Positions 20,921 through 31,012 of a DNA stretch of 37,634 nt are shown in pieces. The notes under the pieces are model-generated. The model searched no databases, had not been told where the DNA came from, and saw only the letters and a program-made list of their open reading frames with translations. The DNA is from Geosiphon pyriformis. Its lineage: Eukaryota > Glomeromycota > Glomeromycetes > Archaeosporales > Geosiphonaceae. A program made the translations under genes and the position numbers. Within the stretch, counting starts at the first letter, position 1. Every line of letters starts with the position of its first letter. The stretch is taken from positions 48,351 to 85,984 of the forward strand of contig JAAOMT010000227.1 of NCBI GenBank assembly GCA_016748015.1. Direction: 5' to 3'.

Positions 20921-21787
20921 TGTTATAAGTGATTATTTGGGATGTTGGAGCAAATAACAAATCCATAACTTGATGCTCAATAACTATAAATAATAGTGAG
21001 TTTTAAAAGTTTTGAACTCTAAAAGTTTTGGGTTAAGTCTTTTGTATAATGAACAAAAATTTAATTAATAGTTTTTTTTATGAATTTTTTTTTAGTGTAA
21101 TGGTTTGTTTATTTTAATAGTTGTGTCTTTTTGGTAAATTATTTTTAAGTTTTCTACTTTTGTTTTTTAAGTCTTTTACCAAGCTATGTTTGACATCAAT
21201 TACTTAGTGATTAATTTTTTTAATTAATTAGTAAACAACAAAGAAAACAAAATAAAAAAAAATAAAAAAATGAAATAAAAAATTAGTATTTTGTCAATAG
21301 CTATAATTAAGAACTATTAATTCAGTATGGTTAAGTATTAAATTCTATTAACATAAATTGTTAATAGTACAAAAGTAATTAATATTTCTTAATCAAGTAA
21401 TAATAATATAGATTTGGGTAATAATAGATAATTTATTTATATAAATATAATTTCATTTTAAGTTATAGAAAACTATTTTTTAAAAAAAGAAGTATTGGAT
21501 AATTATTTGTCTTTAATTGTTCTAAATTAATCTAAATGTCTTTTTTTGTTTCTAATAATCTTATTATATATACATAATTTATGTTATATGAGATTCCTTG
21601 AAATTTTTCATTTTTTAAAAGAAATTCTGAAATTTTAAGATTCTAAAATTCTGTCATTTCTTAAGAAAAATTCTGAAATTTTGGAATTTTATAATTTTTT
21701 AAGAAAAATCCTGAATTTTTCTATTTACTATTTTTTTTTTAATTGGATATTTTTTATTTATTATAATTTTTATTTTTATGAGTAATA
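20921..21787 (-). repeat. 3' LTR of gypsy family 2 (867 bp)
   Basis: Left end TGTTATAAG, right end AGTAATA. It aligns with copies at 14625 and 29996. The right limit is set where homology with 29996-30838 ends. Confidence 0.85.
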
Positions 21788-21794
21788 TTATTTT

Positions 21795-22640
21795 TTCTTT
21801 TTAATATTAAGCTTTATTAAGATTTTTTATATTTTCTAGCTCTTTTAAATTTTTCTTTTGGATTAATTTTATTACTTTTTTCTCTAAAATTACTTGAGCA
21901 ATTTTGGTTTGCAATTTTTTAAATTGGGCATTAATAATTTTTTCCAATTGATTCATAATTATTGTATTCATTATTGAGTGTAACAATATTTTTGAACATT
22001 TATAAAATCCTGTTTGTAACCAATATATTGCTTATATTTGTGTAAATAAATTGTTTTTTTTACAAATTGTTTGATTTGTTATAATATTTTTATGTCAAAC
22101 ATCCATCTTGTTTTATCTGTATACAAGTTTTGAATATTAAGCTTCTGTTTTAAATAGTAATAACAAAAGTTTTTTAAAAATTATTGTGTCCACTATTTCC
22201 AATTTTTTTTTGTTAACTTTTTTATAGTGGTATTGTTTTTGGTATTTCTAATAACAACTTTATTTTTGCTTTCATATTTTTAACTATGTTTTTAGTCTTT
22301 ATGTATACCCTATGTTGTACTTTGTATTAGAGTTTTGGTTTTTTCTGGTGTTTTTATATTGTATTATTTGTTAATTAATTGTAATTTTTATGTTTAATTT
22401 TTGATATTTAATAAATTAAAATATTTGTTAAACTAAGGAGTAAATATTATTTGTAATTTCTATTTTTTCTGTTGTTTTTGTTATATGTTGGTTCTTTATA
22501 TATTGTTCTGATAAATCAATTTAATATATTTGTGTTAATAATTATAATTGGTTTTAGATTTTATAAAATTTTATTGGGTTAAACTTGTATTTGTGTATTC
22601 TCAGTTGTGAAATATTACTAATAAATAATAATACTATATT
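21795..22640 (-). pseudogene. coding region downstream of integrase, gypsy family 2, function unknown
   Basis: Minus-strand reading gives SQLRIHKYKFNPIKFYKI and then KPIIIINTNILN (about 22450-22610). At the end comes a Lys/Ile/Leu-rich helical tail with LEKIINAQFKKLQTKIA (about 21900-21950), which stops at 21811. Copy A at 15497-16300 shows the same protein segments with conservative changes. It is a conserved coding stretch after integrase, either a C-terminal extension of pol or a separate ORF. Frameshifts and stops interrupt both copies. Confidence 0.5.
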
Positions 22641-22699
22641 ATAATATGGTTTTAATTGATTATTATATACTATTTTAGTTAAGATTTTGTTATTTTATC

Positions 22700-23850
22700 T
22701 TAACTTATATGCTCTATTTCCCAAAAATTTTTTAATGTGAAATGAATTGTTTTATTTTGGATTAAATTTTCTACTCTATTGTTTTTTTGCTTTAATATAA
22801 TATAAAAGTACTTTGTTTCTAATTTTGAATTTGGTTAATTTATCTGATAACTGGTTATTATGTTGTTTTTTTTGTTTTTTTTGTAATTTTTGTATGTTAT
22901 TAGCTGTTTTTTATCTTTGTTTTCTAAAGTTTTTATTAAGTTATATGTTTTTTTTAGCAATGTTTCTTAAAAGTTAGCTTTTGTTATTAGTTTAGTTAAA
23001 TATGTATTGATTTCTATTTTTACTGGTAATGTTGTTGTTTTACTATATACTAATTTAAATAGTGTTATTTGTATAATATCTTGCTTTATTGTCCAATAAA
23101 TAAATAATACTAATAGTATAAACAAATCTTATATGTTCTGATTTTTTTGGCTAATCTTAATTATTGTTTTACACAATGTTTTGTTGTACTTTTCGACTAA
23201 GCTATTGGTTTATAAATAATATGAAAATAATAACTGTTTCTTAATTCCAAATTATTAACTTAATTCTGTTAATATTTTGTTTAAAAAATAAGTTTTTTGG
23301 TTTGATAACAGTTTTTTTGGACATTTATGTTAACAAATTAAATTTTGATATATAAATTTGGTTATAAATTTGTATCTGCTTTTTAAATTGTTTTAGTTTC
23401 TGGTTATTTTGTAAGATAATCCATAACTATTGCTATATATTAGTTGTTTTTACTGATTATTGTCAATGGTATGATTAAGTTAATTTTAATTTAATCAAAT
23501 AATTGTTTCATTTTGATTGGTTTTAGTAGTTCATTGGGTCTTGTTCTTCCTTTTTTCTAATAAACATCATAATTTTAAACATATTAAATAATGTTTGAAT
23601 ATATTAATAGCCAATAATATTTTTTTTGGTTTTTTTCATAATTGCTTTTTTATGAAAATATTTTGCTATTAGATCTGAGTAAATGTTAAATAATATTGTT
23701 TTTTTTTTGGCTTTATAATTATTTTGAGTGGTTAATCTAAATTTTTTCTGTTTTTTTAATATTGTATGTTTTGGTAAGTAATAAAATATTTTAATTGTTG
23801 TTTTATGTGGTTTTGTTCTTTTTAAGATAATTTTTTATTAAATTGTTGAG
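22700..23850 (-). pseudogene. pol: integrase, gypsy family 2, decayed
   Basis: Core remnants on the minus strand: PIKMKQLFD followed by a decayed GID-type strand (about 23480-23520), and YY..TNSLVEKYNKTLC with the catalytic Glu kept (about 23165-23215). The C-terminal part has TTTLPVKIEINTYLTKLI at about 22990-23040 and NKTVHFTLKNF near 22745. Most Gly and Asp positions are altered. The role was insertion of element DNA. Confidence 0.7.
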
Positions 23851-23959
23851 TATTAATATTATGTTAAAATTGTTGATATTTTTGTGTGTTTTTTTTTGTT
23901 ATATTTTTGGGTTAAATTGTTTTTAGATTAAAATGTTTTTAGATTTGTTTTATTTGTGA

Positions 23960-25140
23960 CAAGCCATCAGCATTTCCATTTTTTTTTTCTTTTTTTATAA
24001 TATATGATATAATTAAATAGTAAAAGTTCTATTTTCTATCTTGTATAATGATTGTTTTTAAATTCTTGCTTTTGGATTGATGTCAATTTTTTGTGATTAA
24101 TATATACATTAAACTTTTAATTCAATTATTTTTTCTATTTTATAACAGTCCAATAAATAATTAAATATTTTAGTGCTGAAATTTTATAGTTTTTTTCAGC
24201 TGGACTTAAACTTCAGTTAGCATATGCTACTAAATGTTTTTATCCATTTGGTTTTTTTTGCAATAATACTATTTTCAATGTCTGGCCTGATACATCTGTT
24301 GTGATAATGAATAGCTTATTGTGATTTGAATAGATTTAAAACTTAAATAAGTTTTTGTCTTAAAATGTCAATGGTTTCTTGTTGTGTCTTAGTTTATTTA
24401 TATTTGGTATTTTTGGCCTAAAACTGGTATAGTAATTGGACCAATTTGGAGAAGTTTTGAATAAATTAACAGTAGTATTTGGTGAATTCCAAAAATGTTT
24501 TTAGTTCTATTAAGTTGGTTAATATTAAAAAGTTTTTAATGAACTCAATTTTATCTGAATTTGTTTTAATATTATTTTTGTTTATAATATGTCCCAAAAA
24601 CTTGAATTTAGTTTTTTCAAAGAAACATTTAGTAGTATTTAATTTCAATCTTGCTTTTTTTAATCTTTCAAATACTTGTTAGAAATAATAAAAATAATCA
24701 TTAAATGTTTTAGAAACATATTAATATTATTTAAGTAGACTACTACTAATTTTTATTATAATCTAGTATAAACAATTTCTATTAGTTATTGGAAGGTATC
24801 TGAAGCATTAGTTAAGCCAAAAGACATAATATTAAATTCAAAATTTTTTATTTTTATGATAAATGCTGTTTTTTCTTTATTAGTCAAATTTATGGCAATT
24901 TGTTAGTAACTATTTTTTAGTCCAATATAAAGAACTATTTCTTTCATCTAAAAGCATCAAATAATTTTTAGATCTATGGAATAAGATAATTGTTTCTATA
25001 AATAATACTGTTGAGTTTTCAATAATTCACACAAAAGCAAATTTTTTCATTTTTTTTCTAGATAAATACTACTGATGATAATCATAGACTTATTAATAGT
25101 TAAATTAACCTATTGTTTAACATACAGTTGATTTTTTAAT
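23960..25140 (-). pseudogene. pol: reverse transcriptase and RNase H, gypsy family 2, decayed
   Basis: Minus strand: MSFGLTNASDTFQ at about 24790-24830 and the active site VVVYLNNIN at 24724-24745, where YLDD has become YLNN (24727-24738), so both catalytic Asp are lost. KLNTTKCFFEKTKFKFLGHI follows at 24590-24648, then LIELKTFLEFTKYY, the classic gypsy RT end. RNase H follows with TTDVSGQTL (about 24270-24300) and AEKNYKIS (about 24180-24210). Confidence 0.85.
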
Positions 25141-25640
25141 AAATAATTTTATGGGTGGTGAGTAGTATTCAGTATGCTCTTTGCTTGATTAGCATTGTAT
25201 CTTCAGTTTTGATCTGATGCTAGATAATATCAGTTCTGCCAAATTTATTTTTACTTATAAAAATATTAATAAAATTGTTAAGTAGCAGTTTAAGTTATAT
25301 ATATTAAAGTAAGTCTAAGTTTTTTAAGTTTATTTGTTTTAACTGTTTTAGTTATAGCAAATAGTATTTTTTCATTCATAAATTGTTTGTGATGTAATAT
25401 TTATATATTTACAAAGTTGTGAAAAATCTGAAATAGTAATTGGTGCTTAATTTTCAACTTCAATATTTAAGTATTCAATAATAATTTTACTTGGTATTTT
25501 TATTGGGTCTCTAATTATGTTATGTATTAGAATTTTGATATTTTTATGGTTCTTAACTAATATGTAGAAATTGGTAATAGCAATTTTTTCTGATTCACAA
25601 ATAGTAGATTCTATTTCAAAAATCTGGTATTGATCTCTCA
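25140..25640 (-). pseudogene. pol: pol linker between dUTPase and RT, gypsy family 2
   Basis: An open piece at 25447-25641 (minus) reads YQIFEIESTICESEKIAIT and IIIEYLNIEVEN. The part at 25140-25445 continues with the same protein as the inverted fragment at 20505-20920. It connects dUTPase to RT in this family. No enzymatic motif of its own is recognised. Confidence 0.65.
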
Positions 25641-25759
25641 CTTTTTTTTCTATGATTTATATATGCTAGTCATATAATAAAATATAAATTAATTAATTGG
25701 TAAAAATAATTTCTTTCTAATCAATGGTTTTTTTTTCTATTATATTAATTGGTACTTTT

Positions 25760-26140
25760 ATTTTATTTATAAATCTGAATTCATTTATCTTTTTTGCTGT
25801 AATTCTTAACTTTTTTCTTGTTTCCATTAATACTAATTGTACTATTTTTACCAAAAATAAGAATATTGCCTGTGCTATTTTTTTATTTGGTTTAATTGTG
25901 TATGCTTTTTTTGATTCATTTTATAGCATTATAATAATATTTTTTACAAATTTTGTATTAATTATTTTTTCTTTAATATTAATTTTTTTTTGTTAAACTA
26001 GATTTAAACATTAATTAAACTATTGTTATTGCTAGAATTTCCAGTGCTAATTTTAAATCTATGCTAATATGTAAATAAAGTTCCAATCTGATAGCAGTTT
26101 TTTTTGAATATTTGAGATCAAACTCTGTATTAATATTATG
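25760..26140 (-). pseudogene. dUTPase domain inside gypsy pol, decayed
   Basis: The minus-strand reading starts HNINTEFDLKYS (26105-26140), matching motif 1 of trimeric dUTPases (xDAGFDL). Then comes IDLKLALEI, and FKSSLTKKN at motif 2 (family RSSxxxKG). IINTKFVKNI sits at motif 3 (family GxIDxGYxGxI), with the catalytic Asp now Asn. IKPNKKIAQAIFL is at motif 4, and a degenerate motif 5 (TAKKINEFRF) ends near 25760. One +1 shift lies in an A run (about 25980). A trimeric dUTPase hydrolyses dUTP to dUMP and limits uracil in newly made DNA. Here it sits between protease and RT, where some retroviruses also carry one. The plus-strand ORF 25724-25996 is its antisense shadow. Confidence 0.75.
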
Positions 26141-26169
26141 TATGTATTTTGGTATAATATTTTCTTTAT

Positions 26170-27380
26170 TATTATTGAAATATTTAAGTTTCTACTTCTT
26201 TGAAAAATTTGGAAGTGTAATATATTATTTAGAGTTGTAATTAGAGTTTAAATTATTATTATTGTAATTGTCATTGTAAATAGTATTAGAACTATTGTTG
26301 TTATTATTATTAAAGTTTAAATTGAGATTAATTTTCAATTCTAATTCTGAAACACAATTGCTAATTGGCTCTTTTTTTTGAAGATTAAATAGATTATACA
26401 CAGTGAAAAATTGTAAATGAGATCACAATTGTCACAATATTTGAAATCATGAAGAATTAAACAATTATTACAAAGTTTACTATTTAATTGTTTTAAATAC
26501 TGCTCTTGCTTTTCTCAAGTAGGTGCTAAATCTTGGTAGTATTTGTAAAATTGCTCTGAGTCACTTAAAATGTCAATAAAAATATCTGGGTTTGATATGA
26601 AAACAGTTTTAACAGATTTTGGTGAATTGTTTTTTATTATTAAAATTTTACTAAATGAAGTGTCTTTAACTTTAACATTTGTTATTCTTCAGATCTTGTT
26701 TTTGTCATATAAATAACTATTCAAGTATAAGAGTATTTAGTTCTATACAGCATTAAAAGACATTTTTTTTTTACTTAGTTGCTTATGAGAATTGTATATT
26801 AACATGATGTGTTATACATTTTTTCTTAATTAGGAATGTTATTTTACATTTTTTCATCAAATAGCATTTTTCTACAAGTAAAACATGATTCATTATCCTA
26901 TTTTTCTTGTCATTTTGAGTAGTTAAAACATTTTTGGTAATACACTTTTGGTAACATGCTTTAGAGTAGTAGCAAGTATGTGTTTCATAATTTTTTTTGA
27001 GTAAAATTTAAGCTCTTATAGATAAAAGCTTTTTTTTATAATTAATATATTTAAGAAAAATATAAGATGATTATTTTCTTGGTTCTGGTGTTAAGTATAA
27101 AACATGCCAATTATTGAATATTTTTTTTGTGAAGATAGTAGTTTGTAGTTTATTTTTTTTATTTTTTGTCATTTCAAGATAGAATTAGTAATAGCTTGTT
27201 ATAGTTGTCTTTAGTCCATAAAACTTGATAAATTTTCCAGATAAATTTGGTTTTTTTTTTTTTGAGTTCTATTAGTAATTGTGTTTAGATTGCTTTAAAA
27301 TAATTACAAGTAACTAGTATCTAAGTATGCTAACTATTTTGACTAAACTATAGCTTCTGTGTATTTCAGTTGAGCATAGC
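26170..27380 (-). pseudogene. Cys-rich linker of gypsy family 2 (zinc-binding modules)
   Basis: On the minus strand, CxxC pairs recur: CYQKC (about 26945-26960), SCFTCRK (about 26871-26891), and the clear pair CNNCL ... YCDNCDLIYN at about 26405-26465. An Asn/Ser-rich tract (about 26225-26340) precedes dUTPase. The Cys pairs suggest zinc-ribbon folds. The family 1 element has a smaller Cys cluster at the matching place (5683-5733). The region is interrupted by stops and shifts. Confidence 0.5.
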
Positions 27381-27680
27381 ATTGGTCTTGGACAGCCAAT
27401 CATTACTAATAAGAACTTAATATTATGTGGCTTTTATAATAAAAACTTTAATAGATATAATAATACCATTAATTTTAAAAAGAAAGTTGTTTATTTTGCC
27501 AATAAAAGTCTTGGTTGTTTTATTGGCTGTAATAATTTTGGTGCTAGCAGCATAATCAACTTAGTAACCTAATTGGTCTATAAATTATTATATAATAATA
27601 TTGCTTACTGACCTGTTATTAAAAATTAGTTTAATAGATTAGCCATCAACTTTAACATTAGTATACATAATAGTAATAAG
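27380..27680 (-). pseudogene. pol: aspartic protease, gypsy family 2, inactive
   Basis: The minus strand reads IKLIFNNRSVSNII (about 27595-27630), where the family active site is LxLDSGSxxSII. The Asp-Ser-Gly triad is now Asn-Asn-Arg (27612-27620). Downstream KINNFLFKINGIIISIKV and SNDWLSKTNAMLN (about 27375-27415) match the rest of the fold. Confidence 0.7.
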
Positions 27681-27699
27681 TTTGGTATTAAGAGTGGCT

Positions 27700-29940
27700 T
27701 TACTAAATAAAAAAATTTCTAATTGATTTTTCAACTCAAATAAAAAAATAGTGGCTAATAATTTGTCTTTTATAACAATTATTAATAGAATATTGTTGGT
27801 TAGTGGTTGTGTTAGTAATTTTGAGTTGCTAAATTAAATATTTTCTGAGATAACTAAGAGACTTAAATAGCTTTGAAAATTCGAGTTTTGAGTGTATTCA
27901 CTTTTTGAACTCTGCTGATGTAATTTTAATGACTAGTTTAATAAACTAGGAATCAGTTAATATATTACTATTACTAATCTCTAATTCTGTTAAGTATAAG
28001 TAATTCTTGGTCTTAGATTTCTGATTGATATTGGCACAGTATTTCGAAATAATATTTGAATTTGTTGAAATTAATAAATTATTTGTAACTGTAGGGCTTG
28101 ATAAATTACCAGTATTAGAGTTAAATAAATTGGAGATACATATATTAATTGTTGTATTATTAAAGTATAATAAAGCTAATATTAATATTGTTTAATTGAG
28201 TTGTTAGTATAACTTAGAGGTTTAAAATCTGTAATCAGAGTTTTTATATTGGTTTTTTGATTGTAGATTATTATATTTAAAGCAACAATCTGCTTTTAAA
28301 TAGCTGTGTTTATTATAATAGTAGCAATTACATATTTTTTGTTATTATAATTAATTTGTTAAAAATAATAATAATAAATGCAACTGATTTTAAAACTGAT
28401 TGGAATTTTTTTAATTGTCACAATATTGTGAAAACTAATAGATGACTTAATTGTTAATTAAGTATTTTTTTAGTTTCTGGTTAATAGAATTACTAAATTG
28501 CTTTAGCTTTAAATTCAATTTAGATGATCTGTTTATTACCAAATTTATAGCTTAAACATAATTGGCTTTAAGTTTAACTGATTTAAAATCTTTGGCATAA
28601 GTAACTGTATCTTAAAAAGTATTTGAGTACATTAGATATACTCATTATAATAAACTGCTATATAATCTATAAATGAATTAATTTAAAATTTGTGGTATTA
28701 TAAAGTAATCAGTTTTAATTGCTTGGATTTAGTGCAGATTTTGGTAGAAATATCTCAGATACATGGTGACTGTTTTAGTATTATTTTGTTTGAAAGTAAT
28801 AAATTCAGTTAATAATCAATTGATGCTATTGTAATTATTAATGTATTATAGAAATGCAATTTTGAATTTATTAAAGATTTGTGGTTTGTTGATTAAGCTT
28901 TGATATTATAAGTCAGCAATATTTTATAAAAAGTAAAAAATTGCTTAAAAAACTCTAATATTGTTCTAGCTGTTAGCTGCAATAGTTTTTGCTATATTGT
29001 TTAACTATGCTTAAGTATTGTTTTTTTTATTGGTAAATTTCTTGAGTTTGATAATTAGTGTATATGCTATTAGTATAAAGAATAATTGTTGTTATAATTA
29101 TTGCTGGATGGCAATTGGTACTATTAACAGTTGATTAATTAGAATAATTAAAGATAAGTTTTATGGAAGAATAAAAACAGAATTTGGATTGTTTGAATTT
29201 TGCTGAATTTAAACAATCAGAGTTTAAACTTCTAAGTTATTTGAAATTGGATTTTGATTATTATTTTTTTAATTGTTGTCTTTTTTTTTTGAATTGGTAT
29301 CTGCCTAATTACTGGTCAATCTAAAATTTGGTTAAGATAATAGTGATTAAAGTCTTGATAGAATTGTTAATCATAATTTAAATCTTTTAAAAAAATTGTC
29401 ATAAATTCCTAATAATTTGGCTTTTTCTTGATTATTTTGGAACAGTACTCTAGATAATAGTGTTTTTAATGTGAACATAACTGTTAATATTATCTGAATA
29501 GTGCTTTTAGACATGTAATAATATAATGGATTAATAAATAAAACAATTCTTGGTTTTTTTTAAATAGGCAATTGTATTTTTTTGGTGTTTTTACTGAAGT
29601 TTATAGCTTTTTTTTTGTTGGCAAAAATAATAAAGAATTTCTGTTTGGTATAATTTTTAATCTTGTAATTTATTTCTGTTATTATTAAGACAAAACTATA
29701 ATTTTGTGAAAAACTGATGTATTGTAATAACTTACTGTAGAAATTTTTAATGATAGTTTTTGGATCTCTTTGGTCTTGTAAGTAGTATATAATCTTTTTG
29801 TTTATGTAAAAATTGAAGGCTAATTTTGTTGGCCAATAATTATTTGTTAGTCTTAGATAATTTTGATAATGTTAGAATAAGAATTTTGTGAATTCTAAAT
29901 GGTTTGTTTTTATTACTTCTGATTCTGCTATTTTTTCAGA
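27700..29940 (-). pseudogene. gag: gag of gypsy family 2, decayed
   Basis: The region lies between the primer binding site and protease. One clear landmark is a nucleocapsid knuckle at about 28285-28326 (minus), CYYYNKHSYLKADC. It fits CX2CX4HX4C with the second Cys and the His both changed to Tyr. The rest is too broken by TAA and TAG codons to delimit capsid, and no start codon could be assigned. Confidence 0.55.
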
Positions 29941-29977
29941 TAGTTGATGTTAGTGCTAGTTTTTTGTTAGATTATAT

Positions 29978-29993
29978 CTTATAGGGAGCACCA
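29978..29993 (-). other. primer binding site of gypsy family 2
   Basis: The minus strand reads TGGTGCTCCCTATAAG two bases inside the 5' LTR. It is identical to the family 1 site at 2975-2990 except for one G-to-A change. Confidence 0.75.
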
Positions 29994-29995
29994 AA

Positions 29996-30838
29996 TATTA
30001 TAAGTAATTATTTGAAATGTTGAAGCAAATAACAAACTTATAATTTGATACTCAATAGCTATTAATAATAATAAATTCTAAAGGTTTTAAAGTTTAAAGA
30101 TTTTGGATTGAGTTTTTTGTATAATAAACAGATATTTAATTGATGGTTTTTTTTTGTGAATTTTTTTCTTCAACATAATGACTGGTTTATTTTGATAGTC
30201 ATGTTCTTCTAATAAGCTATTCTTAAATTTTCTATCTTTGTTTTACAGATTTTTTACCAAGTTATCTTTAATGTTAATAACTCAGTACTTAATCTCTTAA
30301 TTACTTAGTAAATAACAAAGAAACAAAACTAAAAAATAAAAAAAAAATAAAAAAATAAATAAAAAATTAGTATTCTATTAATAACTATAATTAAGAGTTA
30401 TTGGTCTAATGTAATTAAATAGTAGTTTCTATCAACATAGATTGTTGATAGTATAAAAGTGATTTGTAGTTTTTAATTTAATAATAATAATATAAATTGA
30501 ATGATAATTAATATGTTTATTAATATAAGTATAACTACTCTTCAAGTTATAGAAAACTATCTTTTAAAAAAAGAGATATTTAATAATTATTTATCTTTAA
30601 CTACTGTTTTTTGTTCTGAATTCTGAATATTAAATACTTTTTTTGCTTTTAATATTCTTATTATATATACATAATTTGTGTTATATAAAATTCTTTGAAA
30701 TTTTAGAATTTTTTTAATAAAAATTCTAAAATTTTGGAATTTCGGAATTCTGCAATTCCTTTAAAAAAATTTTTTTTATTATGCTTTTTTTTATTGGCTA
30801 TTTTCTATTTATTATAATTTTTATTTCTAAAAATAATA
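29996..30838 (-). repeat. 5' LTR of gypsy family 2 (843 bp)
   Basis: Aligns with LTRs at 14625 and 20921. Its plus-strand left end TATTATAAG is TGTTATAAG with one G-to-A change. The right end ...AATAATA is set by loss of homology. The 44 bases to the LINE tail (30839-30882) hold nothing I recognise. Confidence 0.85.
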
Positions 30839-30882
30839 CCAATTAGACTGAATTTTTGAAAAAATTTTTCTTATAGTCTTAA

Positions 30883-31012
30883 TTTTTTTTTTTAATTTAA
30901 TGAGTGGAGTCTAAACACCACCTAGTGCTATACATCATACCAATGATTTAAACTAGGCATGAATTATGTCTTTGCTACATGTAACTAAACACTCAGACTA
31001 GTCAGAACAACA
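30883..31012 (-). other. LINE 3' UTR and A-rich tail
   Basis: The minus strand reads GTGTTGTTCTGACTAGTCTG after the stop and later GATGTATAGCACTAGG, matching the plus copy UTR (13749-13861). It ends TTAAATT plus eleven A (about 30883-30893). Confidence 0.75.

Larger units (their letters stand above)
20921..30838 (-). mobile_element. Ty3/gypsy LTR retrotransposon, family 2, near full length, decayed
   Basis: A 9.9-kb element in minus orientation with LTRs 29996-30838 (5') and 20921-21787 (3'). A primer binding site lies at 29978-29993. The minus-strand order is gag with zinc knuckle, protease, Cys-rich linker, dUTPase, RT, RNase H, integrase and a downstream coding region. Gly, Asp and Trp codons are replaced throughout by Asn, Lys, Glu or stop, and frames shift, so it is inactive. 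CpG looks almost absent. I found no matching target duplication (left flank ...ACTAT, right flank CCAAT...), so the outer ends may have been rearranged. Confidence 0.9.

Noticed and set aside
24479-24682. Plus-strand ORF (67 codons)
   Set aside because: Antisense of the RT end at 24466-24648, which carries clear gypsy RT motifs.
25724-25996. Plus-strand ORF of 90 codons rich in Phe and Ile, membrane-protein-like
   Set aside because: Exact antisense of the decayed dUTPase domain; hydrophobicity comes from A-rich sense codons.
13890-30838. Possible mitochondrial DNA or centromeric satellite, because of extreme AT content
   Set aside because: Retrotransposon proteins can be followed through most of it, and no mitochondrial genes or regular satellite period were seen.
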